Positions 50,341 through 57,475 of a DNA stretch of 64,000 nucleotides are shown here, piece by piece. Below the pieces are notes generated by a model. That model was not told where the DNA came from and did not search any database. It saw only the letters and a list, made by a program, of their open reading frames with translations. The stretch's first letter is position 1; each line of letters opens with the position of its first letter. A program made the position numbers and the translations under genes. The stretch is from a virus, in the IMG/VR virus record IMGVR_UViG_3300012988_000016, positions 62,001-126,000 of that record; one strand, given 5' to 3'.

Positions 50341-51882
50341 ATGAATCTACGAATTGTCACGGACGGCCTACGTTCGGCCAAGGAGTACGCTAGCCGCATG
50401 TTCTCATTTGACCGCCTCTCCAAGAATGTCGAGGCAGGGTTGTATGCTGCTACCGTCAAAGGGATCTTGCTCTACAAGATCGAGATCGATAAGCGGCTGA
50501 TTTCCTACGGTGATTTGGCTCAAGCTACGAGTCAATTGCCAAAAGGAGGTCAGTTGGCTCAAGCATTGCAGAAGATTGCAGAAGATGACCAGACCCATGG
50601 TCGCCCCCTGTCGACCTGTATCGTGGTCAATGAGGCAACCAAGATGCCAGGTGATGGCTTCTTTCGTCAATGTTTGGACCTAGGGCACAAGTTCGAGGAG
50701 ACCCCTACAGGACGTCTGTTGTTCTGGCGAGCAATGTTGAAGTCATTGGGTGTAGTGACCGACAGGGGGTCCGATGAGTGGGTCTCGGTGTGTGGGGCCC
50801 TTGACCTAAATATCGAGAAATCGTCTGAAATAGACACCCTTCAGAGCCTATGGTCCTTGGAGGAATTGCAAGAGGCCAAAGCAGCCGCTGAGGCGACTGA
50901 GAGACAGCTCAAGCAATATCGTTCTGACCCTCACACGAAAGGAGCAGGGCGTCCCGCCATTTCCACACTTTTTAACGATCGCCCACAACCTGACCGGGAT
51001 TCTCCCCCTCCCCCTGATCCTGTAGTTCGTAGGCTTTCTGGCTTTGGTGATTGGGAACAACAGAAGAAGCGAGCCTTCGCTAGTGGGGTGTTGCGCGTCC
51101 CGCCTCGCAACCTGCAGAAGGGTGACGTGGTGTTGGGAGTCGACAATCAGGAGCTGGTGGTAGCTTCAGTGACGACCCAGGGAGAAACTGGTGGCCCTGA
51201 CATCGTTATCTGGACCGACACTACTGGCCGTCAGCACCGCGAATTAGCGGTGGGGAGTCACAGAAGGGTAAAGCGAGCGGCTGAGCCTAGCGTGGCGGTT
51301 GAAACTGAGCCTCAAGATTCTGGGCCAGCAAGATCAGAGGAAGGCCACTCAATCGTAGCTTCAGTAGAAATGCCAGGTGGTTTGTTGTGGGATCCGTATC
51401 GATTGAGTCCGTACGACTCTCTCAAGAGGACGTTCCCCACTGTGGCAGGGTTGACGTTTCGATACATCCATCCCGCCACTAGTCGGATCGATCCTACGAA
51501 CGATCAGTTGGTTGAACATACGATGAGCGAGAAGTCCGCCATGCTGTTGTGCATCTCGGCGCCACCCAACGTCAAAATCCCTAAGGACAAGCTACCAGGT
51601 GCCCTAAACTACCCTCAAAGGGGTGTGCCTACCATGGATGTGCCGTTGGAAGAGTATGGTTACGCGATAACTTTTCGAGATCGCCTTCCTACCGAAGGAG
51701 AGATCAAGAGCTGGACGGTGGTTCCGACTGTAGAAGAGTTGGCAAAACGAGACCGTGGAAGGACTTTAGATCCAAAGCCTTCTCTGGAAGACGTGGCTTG
51801 GCGTGCCGCCGAGCACGCACGCAATACGGTCCTTAGGAACCGTAAGCCTGCTACGCCTAAGCGTAAGCCTGCTAAGAAGTGA
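50341..51882 (+). CDS. unknown multidomain protein (513 aa)
   Basis: A 513-residue protein. ATG 50341 is preferred to an in-frame TTG at 50329; no good ribosome binding site is seen. Residues 1-150 form an alpha/beta domain (GDLAQATSQL, then RPLSTCIVVNEATKMPGDGF). Then come a helical stretch, a Pro-rich linker (SPPPPDPVVRR), a small beta-barrel-like segment (LQKGDVVLGVDNQELVVASV, near 260-300), and another alpha/beta domain. The tail is very basic with repeated RKPA units (TPKRKPAKK). The basic tail suggests nucleic-acid contact. It converges tail-to-tail with the leftward island, overlapping by 11 nt. Confidence 0.7.
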   Translation: MNLRIVTDGLRSAKEYASRMFSFDRLSKNVEAGLYAATVKGILLYKIEIDKRLISYGDLAQATSQLPKGGQLAQALQKIAEDDQTHGRPLSTCIVVNEATKMPGDGFFRQCLDLGHKFEETPTGRLLFWRAMLKSLGVVTDRGSDEWVSVCGALDLNIEKSSEIDTLQSLWSLEELQEAKAAAEATERQLKQYRSDPHTKGAGRPAISTLFNDRPQPDRDSPPPPDPVVRRLSGFGDWEQQKKRAFASGVLRVPPRNLQKGDVVLGVDNQELVVASVTTQGETGGPDIVIWTDTTGRQHRELAVGSHRRVKRAAEPSVAVETEPQDSGPARSEEGHSIVASVEMPGGLLWDPYRLSPYDSLKRTFPTVAGLTFRYIHPATSRIDPTNDQLVEHTMSEKSAMLLCISAPPNVKIPKDKLPGALNYPQRGVPTMDVPLEEYGYAITFRDRLPTEGEIKSWTVVPTVEELAKRDRGRTLDPKPSLEDVAWRAAEHARNTVLRNRKPATPKRKPAKK

Positions 51883-52120
51883 CCCCACCCAAGATGGGCG
51901 GCAGATAGTCGTCATCATCGTCGTCAACGTCCACATCGAGAACCACATAGAGCGGCTGGCTCCGATGACCCCCATGGACGTTGACGACGATCGCTATCGT
52001 GAAACCGAGCTTCTTGACCGCCGAGTTGGCAATCGATTTGGCGACTTCGAGTTTGGATCGATTCCAAACACGCTCTGACCCATCGTTTGCCTTCGCTTTG
52101 ATCTCGAATTCATCAGTCAT
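51872..52120 (-). CDS. small protein of the leftward island with acidic Asp run
   Basis: An 82-residue leftward protein. It has an N-terminal strand/helix (FEIKAKANDGSERVWN, then LEVAKSIANSAVKK), a beta strand (FTIAIVVNVHG), and a run of Asp (DVDVDDDDDDY) near the C-terminus. The start overlaps the stop of the upstream leftward gene (ATGA), and the end overlaps the convergent rightward gene by 11 nt. Function unknown. Confidence 0.65.
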   Translation of the reverse strand: MTDEFEIKAKANDGSERVWNRSKLEVAKSIANSAVKKLGFTIAIVVNVHGGHRSQPLYVVLDVDVDDDDDDYLPPILGGVTS

Positions 52121-52419
52121 TTTTGAGACCTGAAATAATTGCGTTGAACTCGTTTTGGCTTTGGAGGCTCTTCCGGATCGCGTGGGATGTTGCCGTTACT
52201 GACAGCTTCTTTGACTTGTTGTTCGGCCGCTTCCCACAAGCCAATGCCAGTCAGCCAGAAGGGCTCCGCATTGGAGCTGCACCAATCCTGCAGTTCCATC
52301 TGCTGTTGATCCGTCAAATCCCTTGATCCGTACCCTTTCACGAAAGCAGGAGGTTCCTTGCCAGTCATCGCTTTGAGGACATCTCGGAACGGGTCTTTTG
52401 GTTGTGCCAGATAGGACAT
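52117..52419 (-). CDS. unknown leftward protein (100 aa)
   Basis: A 100-residue protein. Its start is 3 nt after the stop of the 56-residue gene, and its stop overlaps the start of the next gene, so this is a coupled leftward operon. It is helical with several Trp (LQDWCSSNAEPFWLTGIGLW) and a basic Pro-rich end (PPKPKRVQRNYFRSQK). The Trp-rich centre is unusual. No family recognised. Confidence 0.65.
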   Translation of the reverse strand: MSYLAQPKDPFRDVLKAMTGKEPPAFVKGYGSRDLTDQQQMELQDWCSSNAEPFWLTGIGLWEAAEQQVKEAVSNGNIPRDPEEPPKPKRVQRNYFRSQK

Positions 52420-52422
52420 GCT

Positions 52423-52593
52423 TCAGGCCGCCTCTTCGATGGATTCACGGTTGAGACGGCGAGCACGCTTGCGAGAGCGGCGGATGTGCTGCTTGTCGAC
52501 GTTGGGGCGGTGACGGGTCTTGATGGTGCCGAGGGTGCAGCAGCCGTAGCGGCAGGTCTGATTTTCGCTGGGGGTATTGCCGTAGGGTTTCAT
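52423..52593 (-). CDS. small highly basic Cys-containing protein (56 aa)
   Basis: A 56-residue leftward protein beginning MKPYGNTPSENQ. The start is supported by TAGGAG 6 nt upstream on the minus strand. CRYGCC near residues 14-19 is followed by a basic stretch (HIRRSRKRARRLNRE). The charge suggests nucleic-acid binding. Tight spacing to the next leftward gene (3 nt) supports it as real. The overlapping rightward frame is Ala/Gly-rich and lacks a ribosome binding site. Confidence 0.65.
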   Translation of the reverse strand: MKPYGNTPSENQTCRYGCCTLGTIKTRHRPNVDKQHIRRSRKRARRLNRESIEEAA

Positions 52594-52620
52594 GGGTGTC
52601 TCCTACCAGATAGAACGGAT

Positions 52621-52815
52621 TCAGGGGTTTTGAATTAAGGCTTCGTCAGCTTTTTGTTCTTCGGCTAGCTCAGCCTCGATGCCTTTGAGGAACACTTTGG
52701 CTGCCGCCACTTCGTAAGGATTGAACTGATCGACCGGCTGGTCGCGAACAAGGTATTGGACGATTCGATCGATTCGTTGATTGAATTCGGGGTCCGTGTA
52801 GGTTTGGGCGGCCAT
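52621..52815 (-). CDS. small helical protein, first gene of the leftward island
   Basis: A 64-residue protein from ATG at 52815 (MAAQTYTDPEF). A longer reading from 52899 would run across the divergent promoter region and is less likely. It is helical and acidic at the end (IEAELAEEQKADEALIQ). No Shine-Dalgarno is visible. It is divergent from the rightward gene at 52887, so 52816-52886 probably holds two promoters. Function unknown. Confidence 0.6.
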   Translation of the reverse strand: MAAQTYTDPEFNQRIDRIVQYLVRDQPVDQFNPYEVAAAKVFLKGIEAELAEEQKADEALIQNP

Positions 52816-52871
52816 GATGATTGAACGGATGGTTCGAGAAATAGTTAAGACGCCGCAATTAGTCTTTTGTT

Positions 52872-52880
52872 TGGTGTAAC
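52872..52880 (+). promoter_or_regulatory. extended -10 element (TGGTGTAAC), leaderless type
   Basis: TGGTGTAAC ends 6 nt before ATG 52887, placing the predicted transcription start on the A of the ATG. It lies in the divergent gap between the leftward island and the rightward genes. No Shine-Dalgarno. Confidence 0.5.
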
Positions 52881-52886
52881 TGGACG

Positions 52887-53267
52887 ATGACAATGACATT
52901 TGTAGCAGTTCAGTTCAAAGAGAGTGAAACGTCGCACCAACTGGTCGAACGTTTCATGCAGACCTCCGCCGCCAAGGAGCTAAAGTTCACCCAATTGGAG
53001 GTGTTGGGCGTGCTTCTGTTGGGGAAGAACAAGTACTTGCGGTTCAGAACCGACAGCAGACACGTTCCAGAAATACTGGGCCAGCTGTTACTTGATGGTC
53101 GAGGTGTGGTGCACCAGGACGGGGGAGGCTATTCGGTCAAGTTGCCGTCAGGTAAGAAAGGTATCGCCTCAGCTGCCGCCATGCAGGCCATCGGAGACCC
53201 GACGCTGAAGAGGGTCTACAAGGGGACGGCCATCAAGCTGTGGGATCGGCAGTTTATGCCGTCTTAA
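52887..53267 (+). CDS. unknown protein, winged-helix-like centre
   Basis: A 126-residue protein. Residues 33-85 suggest a helix-helix-wing arrangement (FTQLEVLGVLLLG, VPEILGQLLLDGRGVVHQ, then GGGYSVKL). A small basic C-terminal part follows. It resembles the small winged-helix-like proteins at 46.2-47.0 kb in layout only. It may be a DNA-binding regulator and is transcribed from a leaderless-type promoter facing away from the leftward island. Confidence 0.6.
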   Translation: MTMTFVAVQFKESETSHQLVERFMQTSAAKELKFTQLEVLGVLLLGKNKYLRFRTDSRHVPEILGQLLLDGRGVVHQDGGGYSVKLPSGKKGIASAAAMQAIGDPTLKRVYKGTAIKLWDRQFMPS

Positions 53268-53299
53268 AGCTTTCATCGGTTCCCCTAGGGTGGACGCCT

Positions 53300-54049
53300 A
53301 TGAAAATAGCTACAATTCAGTTCGCTCCCGTACTCAAGGATGTGGAAGGCAACCTTAGGACGGTAGCTAGGATGATCATTGAGGCCGCTGAAAAAGGGGC
53401 TGAATTGATCGTGTGCCCTGAATTGTGCACAACTGGCTACAGCTTCATGAGCTCTGAAGATGCTGAGCCATATGCAGAGGTGATCTCTAACTACATGAGA
53501 TCCGGATCCCCGCCTCGTTCTATGGAGGTGATGGGGGCGTTGGCCAAGAAGTACCAGATAGCCATCGCTTGGGGGGTGATGGAGAAGGATTATGTCTCTG
53601 GTAAACTCTACAATAGCCAAGTTCTGATGTTGCCCAACCAGACCTTCGTACAGGTAGCCAAACTGAACCGATGGGGGAACGACTACCTCTGGGCAGAAGC
53701 TGGTACAGCCAGTCCCCCCATCATCGATTTCTTGGGCAAACGCATAGGATTGCTGATTTGCCGCGACATTCGGAACAAGTCATCCAAACTAACGGACCTT
53801 TACGAAGCAGGAGACGCCGATATCGTCTGCTTCAGCTCGAACTTTGGGGACGGCGGCTTCCCCAGCACAACGTGGATGGACTTCGCAGTCGATAATCGAG
53901 TGTGGTTAGCTGTCAGTAACCGATACGGTCAAGAGACCTGCAACAATTTCGGTGAGGGTGGAATATGCGTGATTTCACCCAAGGGTAAAGTCTACTGTGA
54001 TGGCGTAGAGTGGAACAAGCCTTGCATCGTCTACGCTGATATCCTTTGA
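53300..54049 (+). CDS. nitrilase-superfamily carbon-nitrogen hydrolase
   Basis: A 249-residue protein starting MKIATIQFAP, the family's usual first strand, so ATG 53300 is chosen over upstream readings. The Glu-Lys-Cys catalytic triad is intact: E41 in CPELCTTGY, K121 in AKLNRWGND and C154 in LLICRDIRN. The length is that of a single-domain amidase. The substrate cannot be read from sequence; relatives include carbamoylputrescine amidases, omega-amidases and the glutaminase part of NAD synthetases, but no synthetase domain is attached. A TAGGGT 8 nt before the start may be a weak -10. Rare in phages, so probably a host-metabolism or anti-defence gene. Confidence 0.88.
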   Translation: MKIATIQFAPVLKDVEGNLRTVARMIIEAAEKGAELIVCPELCTTGYSFMSSEDAEPYAEVISNYMRSGSPPRSMEVMGALAKKYQIAIAWGVMEKDYVSGKLYNSQVLMLPNQTFVQVAKLNRWGNDYLWAEAGTASPPIIDFLGKRIGLLICRDIRNKSSKLTDLYEAGDADIVCFSSNFGDGGFPSTTWMDFAVDNRVWLAVSNRYGQETCNNFGEGGICVISPKGKVYCDGVEWNKPCIVYADIL

Positions 54050-54054
54050 GTTCT

Positions 54055-54076
54055 AGGGGTTGGTGTAAAGACCCCT
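54055..54076 (+). promoter_or_regulatory. promoter element TGGTGTAAA within an inverted repeat, before clpX
   Basis: TGGTGTAAA (54061-54069) ends 7 nt before ATG 54077. It is enclosed by AGGGGT (54055-54060) and ACCCCT (54071-54076), a perfect 6-bp inverted repeat abutting the start codon. It could be a repressor site over the promoter or, if transcribed from upstream, a hairpin at the start. No Shine-Dalgarno. Confidence 0.5.
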
Positions 54077-55318
54077 ATGAGAAGCTGCGATCTTTGCCAA
54101 CGGCCTGAGAACGAAGTCAAGCAAATCGTCGAACTGATCAAGGATGGTCCTTGCATTTGCAATCGTTGTTTCGGCACAGCCGCCGGCTTGATGAATGCGG
54201 CTCAGAAGCCTAAAGAAGAGCCGCTACTTCTAAAACCCAAAGCAATTTACTCCCGTTTGGGCGATTATGTGGTGGGGCAAGATGCCTCCCGTCAAGATCT
54301 GTCAGTAGCGGTCTACAACCACTACAAGCGGCGTGACGCTGCTAAACGAGGCTTGTTGTTGCAGGATGTTGAGATTCAGAAGAGCAACATCCTGATCCTG
54401 GGTCCTAGCGGAACCGGCAAAACCCAGATGGCACGCACGCTAGCTAGACTGCTGAAGGTGCCATTCTTTGTCGGAGACGCCACTCGATTGACCCAGACGG
54501 GCTATGTGGGTGAGGATGTCGAAACGTTGGTTGAAGGCCTCGTAACAGCAGCTGGCAATGACCCTGAGAAGGCCGAGTGGGGGATCATCTTCCTGGATGA
54601 AGTGGACAAGATTGCTCGAAAGAGTGGTCGGGAAGCGGCTGGTTACCGAGACATCTCAGGAGAGGCGGTCCAGCAAGCACTGTTGAAGCTGCTGGAAGGT
54701 ACACAGTTGACGCTATCCAAAGGTGGCCTCAATGGTATGGGGAACGAGACCTACACGATCGATACCAGTAATATCCTGTTCATTTGTGCAGGATCGTTTG
54801 CTGGAATTGAGGAGTCGGTCAACCGTCGAAAGAATAAGCATGTGAAGGTGGGATTTGGTTCGGAATCCCGCCAACAGCACACCTCTGCAGAGGCCTATCT
54901 AGCGATTGAGGAAGAAGATTTGCTGGATTTCGGCCTGATTCCTGAAATGTTGGGCCGCATCCCTGTCAGGACTACCACCATCCCATTGACGGAAGATGAG
55001 ATGGTCAGGATTCTGACTGAACCCAAGGACGCCATCATTCGACAGGTCAAAGCCTTGTTTGAGATGGACGGTATCGATCTTCATTTTGATGATGAGGCGC
55101 TCCGAGCTATTGGCCAAAAAGCGATCAAGAGCCAGACAGGTGCGAGAGCGTTGCGGACTATCGTTGAACGGATCCTCAAAACCTATGCTTTTGAATGCCC
55201 CAGTGATCCTACCGTAAAAGGCATCATGATCACCAAGGCAGCGGTAGAGGGGACGGCTGAGGCGGCCATTTTGCGGGAACCTTTGGAAGTGCAGCCTCTT
55301 GCCATCCAGGCAGGCTGA
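54077..55318 (+). CDS. clpX: ClpX-like AAA+ unfoldase
   Basis: A 413-residue protein (E. coli ClpX is 424). The N-terminal C4 zinc domain is intact (C4, C7, C28, C31). The AAA+ core has GPSGTGKT (near 109), the GYVG pore loop (near 142), IIFLDEVDKIARKS (near 170), YRDISGEAVQQALLKLLEGT, IPEMLGRIPV with the arginine finger, and TGARALR (sensor 2). The ClpP-docking loop position reads VGFG (near 257), compatible with the (I/L/V)GF tripeptide, so docking to a host ClpP is plausible. The RKH loop of cellular ClpX is replaced by GGLNGMGN, suggesting altered substrate choice. No phage ClpP gene is in the window. Confidence 0.92.
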   Translation: MRSCDLCQRPENEVKQIVELIKDGPCICNRCFGTAAGLMNAAQKPKEEPLLLKPKAIYSRLGDYVVGQDASRQDLSVAVYNHYKRRDAAKRGLLLQDVEIQKSNILILGPSGTGKTQMARTLARLLKVPFFVGDATRLTQTGYVGEDVETLVEGLVTAAGNDPEKAEWGIIFLDEVDKIARKSGREAAGYRDISGEAVQQALLKLLEGTQLTLSKGGLNGMGNETYTIDTSNILFICAGSFAGIEESVNRRKNKHVKVGFGSESRQQHTSAEAYLAIEEEDLLDFGLIPEMLGRIPVRTTTIPLTEDEMVRILTEPKDAIIRQVKALFEMDGIDLHFDDEALRAIGQKAIKSQTGARALRTIVERILKTYAFECPSDPTVKGIMITKAAVEGTAEAAILREPLEVQPLAIQAG

Positions 55319-55324
55319 TAGTCC

Positions 55325-55360
55325 ACTCATAGGGTCTCCCCTAGCAGGGAACCTATGAGT
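55325..55360 (+). promoter_or_regulatory. inverted repeat enclosing ribosome binding site and start codon
   Basis: ACTCATAGG (55325-55333) is the exact reverse complement of CCTATGAGT (55352-55360), and CCC/GGG can extend the stem inward. The right arm contains ATG 55355, and its ribosome binding site AGGGAA lies in the inner part. The fold would block translation of the 239-residue protein. There is no T-run. Confidence 0.6.
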
Positions 55361-56074
55361 CTTACCAAACGCATCCTCAGTCGCCATAAAGAAGCTGCTT
55401 TGACCTCCAGAGTGGCGCTCCGATTCAAGCAAGCTGACTATGACGGCAAGTTTTTGGGGAAGGACGCCCGACTTCAGTGGGGCCGCCATCAGTGGTTCCT
55501 GGAGGAGTTGCCGCAAAAGGGTAAGAAGAAGCTCAAGTCGAAGACCTTGCAAAATCCGTCTAGTTACGGAGCCTTCGATATGTGGATCCCTGAGAACATC
55601 CTTCACTTTGCCAAGCTGACCTCTTCAGACGACTTCGAAGCCATTGAGAAGAAGTTGTTGGAAGCCTACGATGAGGCGTACAAGCGCACCGCATCTCCTG
55701 ATCATAGGAATCAGAAAGAGACGGCCGCCCTTGAGCAGAACGACTGGATCAAAGGGATCAAGTGGTATGGTCAGGACGTCTTTTACCTCAATGTCATCCC
55801 TGAAGGGGTGGACGAGTTCGTGGCTGAGGGTAAGAATTTCAGTGTCAAGGTGAAGTGGGGGGAATTCGCGTCTTTCTCCCCTGATTCTGATTTTCAGCAA
55901 GCAGACCCGCACTATACCAAGTACGTCTCCAAGAGTCCGACCGCTGCTCGCAAGTTTTACATGATGCTGAAGCAGGATCCCAAGCAACTATCTAGCGTAT
56001 CGTGGGACCAATTTGGCGCTTGGCTGGATAAGAATAAGATCCCCTACGACACTCGTTTCTCTAGCTGGCACTGA
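55355..56074 (+). CDS. unknown protein (239 aa)
   Basis: A 239-residue, soluble alpha/beta protein with a basic N-terminus (SLTKRILSRHKEAAL). AGGGAA lies just ahead of ATG 55355, but both are within a perfect inverted repeat. The sequence is rich in Lys, Trp and Tyr (GIKWYGQDVFYLNVIPEG; PHYTKYVSKS). Downstream of clpX, possibly co-transcribed. No family recognised. Confidence 0.7.
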   Translation: MSLTKRILSRHKEAALTSRVALRFKQADYDGKFLGKDARLQWGRHQWFLEELPQKGKKKLKSKTLQNPSSYGAFDMWIPENILHFAKLTSSDDFEAIEKKLLEAYDEAYKRTASPDHRNQKETAALEQNDWIKGIKWYGQDVFYLNVIPEGVDEFVAEGKNFSVKVKWGEFASFSPDSDFQQADPHYTKYVSKSPTAARKFYMMLKQDPKQLSSVSWDQFGAWLDKNKIPYDTRFSSWH

Positions 56075-56077
56075 CCC

Positions 56078-57454
56078 ATGCGCAACCCTTCTCAATTGGT
56101 AGCTAGGTACCGGTTCTCTATGGAGCACTCCTCCGAGAAGGAGATGGGGCATTACCTGAAGCTCCATCCTCACGCCAACCCAAAGAACCACAAGGTCAAG
56201 AAAGACCAGGATGGGGGTAAGGCGGAAGAGGAAGAAAAGTCTGATAAGGGTGGTAGCCCCAAAGATGAAAAGGGGCACGGCCAGCACCATGAGGACGATG
56301 AAGAGGTGGCGGTATCGAACAAGCAGAAGGTGGTGAACGTCTTCAATCGCTTGTCTGACAAGGCCAAAGCACTGATCACCTCAGCTCCAGCGGCTGTGCA
56401 GAAGTTCGTGGCAGATGAAGGTCACCGCAAGAAGGTGCTGAAAGATGCCACCTTGTCGGTCCTTAAAAGTCCCAAGGCTTACGCCAAAAACTTGGTCAAC
56501 ACTGCCAAGGAAGAGGTTCACGAATTCAAAGAGGCCGGTAAGGCGATCAAGGATGTGATTGCTGGCAAGAAGCTGGACGCACATCAGAAGAAAGCAGTCA
56601 AGACGGTGGCGATCCACATGGCTATTACCGCTGCTGCGGCTGCCCTGTCGACAACCGGCGTCTTCACAGGGGCGGCTTTTGTCGGTAAGGCGATGGCCAA
56701 AAAGGTAGCGATGAAGGCTGCCACCAAAGCACTGGAGAAGGTGCATCTCTTTGGGGAGCTTCACCACATCAGCCATGAGGCGATCCATGGTTTGGCAGAG
56801 ATGCTGGAAAGGGTGGCGTCAGAACAAGACGAGGATGATGAGGAAGAGCTCAGCCCTGAGGAAGCGCTGGCTGCTCTGGTGATGAAGAGCTTGTCGGATG
56901 TGTTGGAAGATTTCGAGGGGCAGGATATCGTAGAGGCGTTGGATGAAGCCTCAGATGAGAAGCAAAAAACTGCCTGGAAAATGACCACCGCTACAGCCTC
57001 TGATTTGCCAGGCCTTATCGCTAGAGCGCTTCAAACCGTCAAAGAGGTGCAAGGCATCCTGTCTGGCTTTGACCGCACCTTGATCGCTTCCCGTCACGAG
57101 TCTGATTTTGGAGACGGTAGGGTGGCTCAGACCTTCTGGGTCAAGTTCTTCAAAGATCTAGGCAAACCTCTGGCTACCCTTGAAGACGTGTCTTTTGACC
57201 TTGAAGGGATCTACCTGGAGAGTCGTGATCTTGCTGATGTGGCGAACGAGGCCAGGAATTTGCTGGTCTTGCCCAGGCGAGCCCTCATCACCTATGCGAT
57301 CTCGGACATTGACTTTTCGACCAACCCAACCACAGGGCAGGACGTCATTACCTACAGTGTGGCTGTATTGAAGGATTGGGCCAAGAATTTGGAGAGTTGG
57401 GTCAAGTCTGCTTCGACCAAACTTTCAGGATTGGCCCGTAAAGCTAAGGATTGA
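56078..57454 (+). CDS. unknown charged protein with one hydrophobic segment (458 aa)
   Basis: A 458-residue protein 3 nt after the previous stop. Residues 20-85 are extremely charged and His/Lys/Glu-rich (GKAEEEEKSDKGG; GHGQHHEDDEE). Helical Lys-rich segments follow, then one Ala-rich hydrophobic stretch near residues 187-208 (MAITAAAAALSTTGVFTGAA). An acidic patch (EQDEDDEEELS) and an alpha/beta C-terminal half complete it. It could be a virion-internal or scaffolding-like protein, but nothing specific is recognised. Confidence 0.7.
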   Translation: MRNPSQLVARYRFSMEHSSEKEMGHYLKLHPHANPKNHKVKKDQDGGKAEEEEKSDKGGSPKDEKGHGQHHEDDEEVAVSNKQKVVNVFNRLSDKAKALITSAPAAVQKFVADEGHRKKVLKDATLSVLKSPKAYAKNLVNTAKEEVHEFKEAGKAIKDVIAGKKLDAHQKKAVKTVAIHMAITAAAAALSTTGVFTGAAFVGKAMAKKVAMKAATKALEKVHLFGELHHISHEAIHGLAEMLERVASEQDEDDEEELSPEEALAALVMKSLSDVLEDFEGQDIVEALDEASDEKQKTAWKMTTATASDLPGLIARALQTVKEVQGILSGFDRTLIASRHESDFGDGRVAQTFWVKFFKDLGKPLATLEDVSFDLEGIYLESRDLADVANEARNLLVLPRRALITYAISDIDFSTNPTTGQDVITYSVAVLKDWAKNLESWVKSASTKLSGLARKAKD

Positions 57455-57458
57455 GTTT

Positions 57459-57467
57459 TGGTGTAAG
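57459..57467 (+). promoter_or_regulatory. extended -10 element (TGGTGTAAG), leaderless type
   Basis: TGGTGTAAG ends 8 nt before GTG 57476, with ATCTAGGG between. The GTG start and lack of a properly spaced Shine-Dalgarno fit a leaderless mRNA. Confidence 0.5.
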
Positions 57468-57475
57468 ATCTAGGG

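Noticed and set aside
52402-52638. 78-residue rightward open frame over the leftward island
   Set aside because: Ala/Gly/Val-rich shadow of the 56-residue leftward gene, which has a good ribosome binding site and tight spacing.
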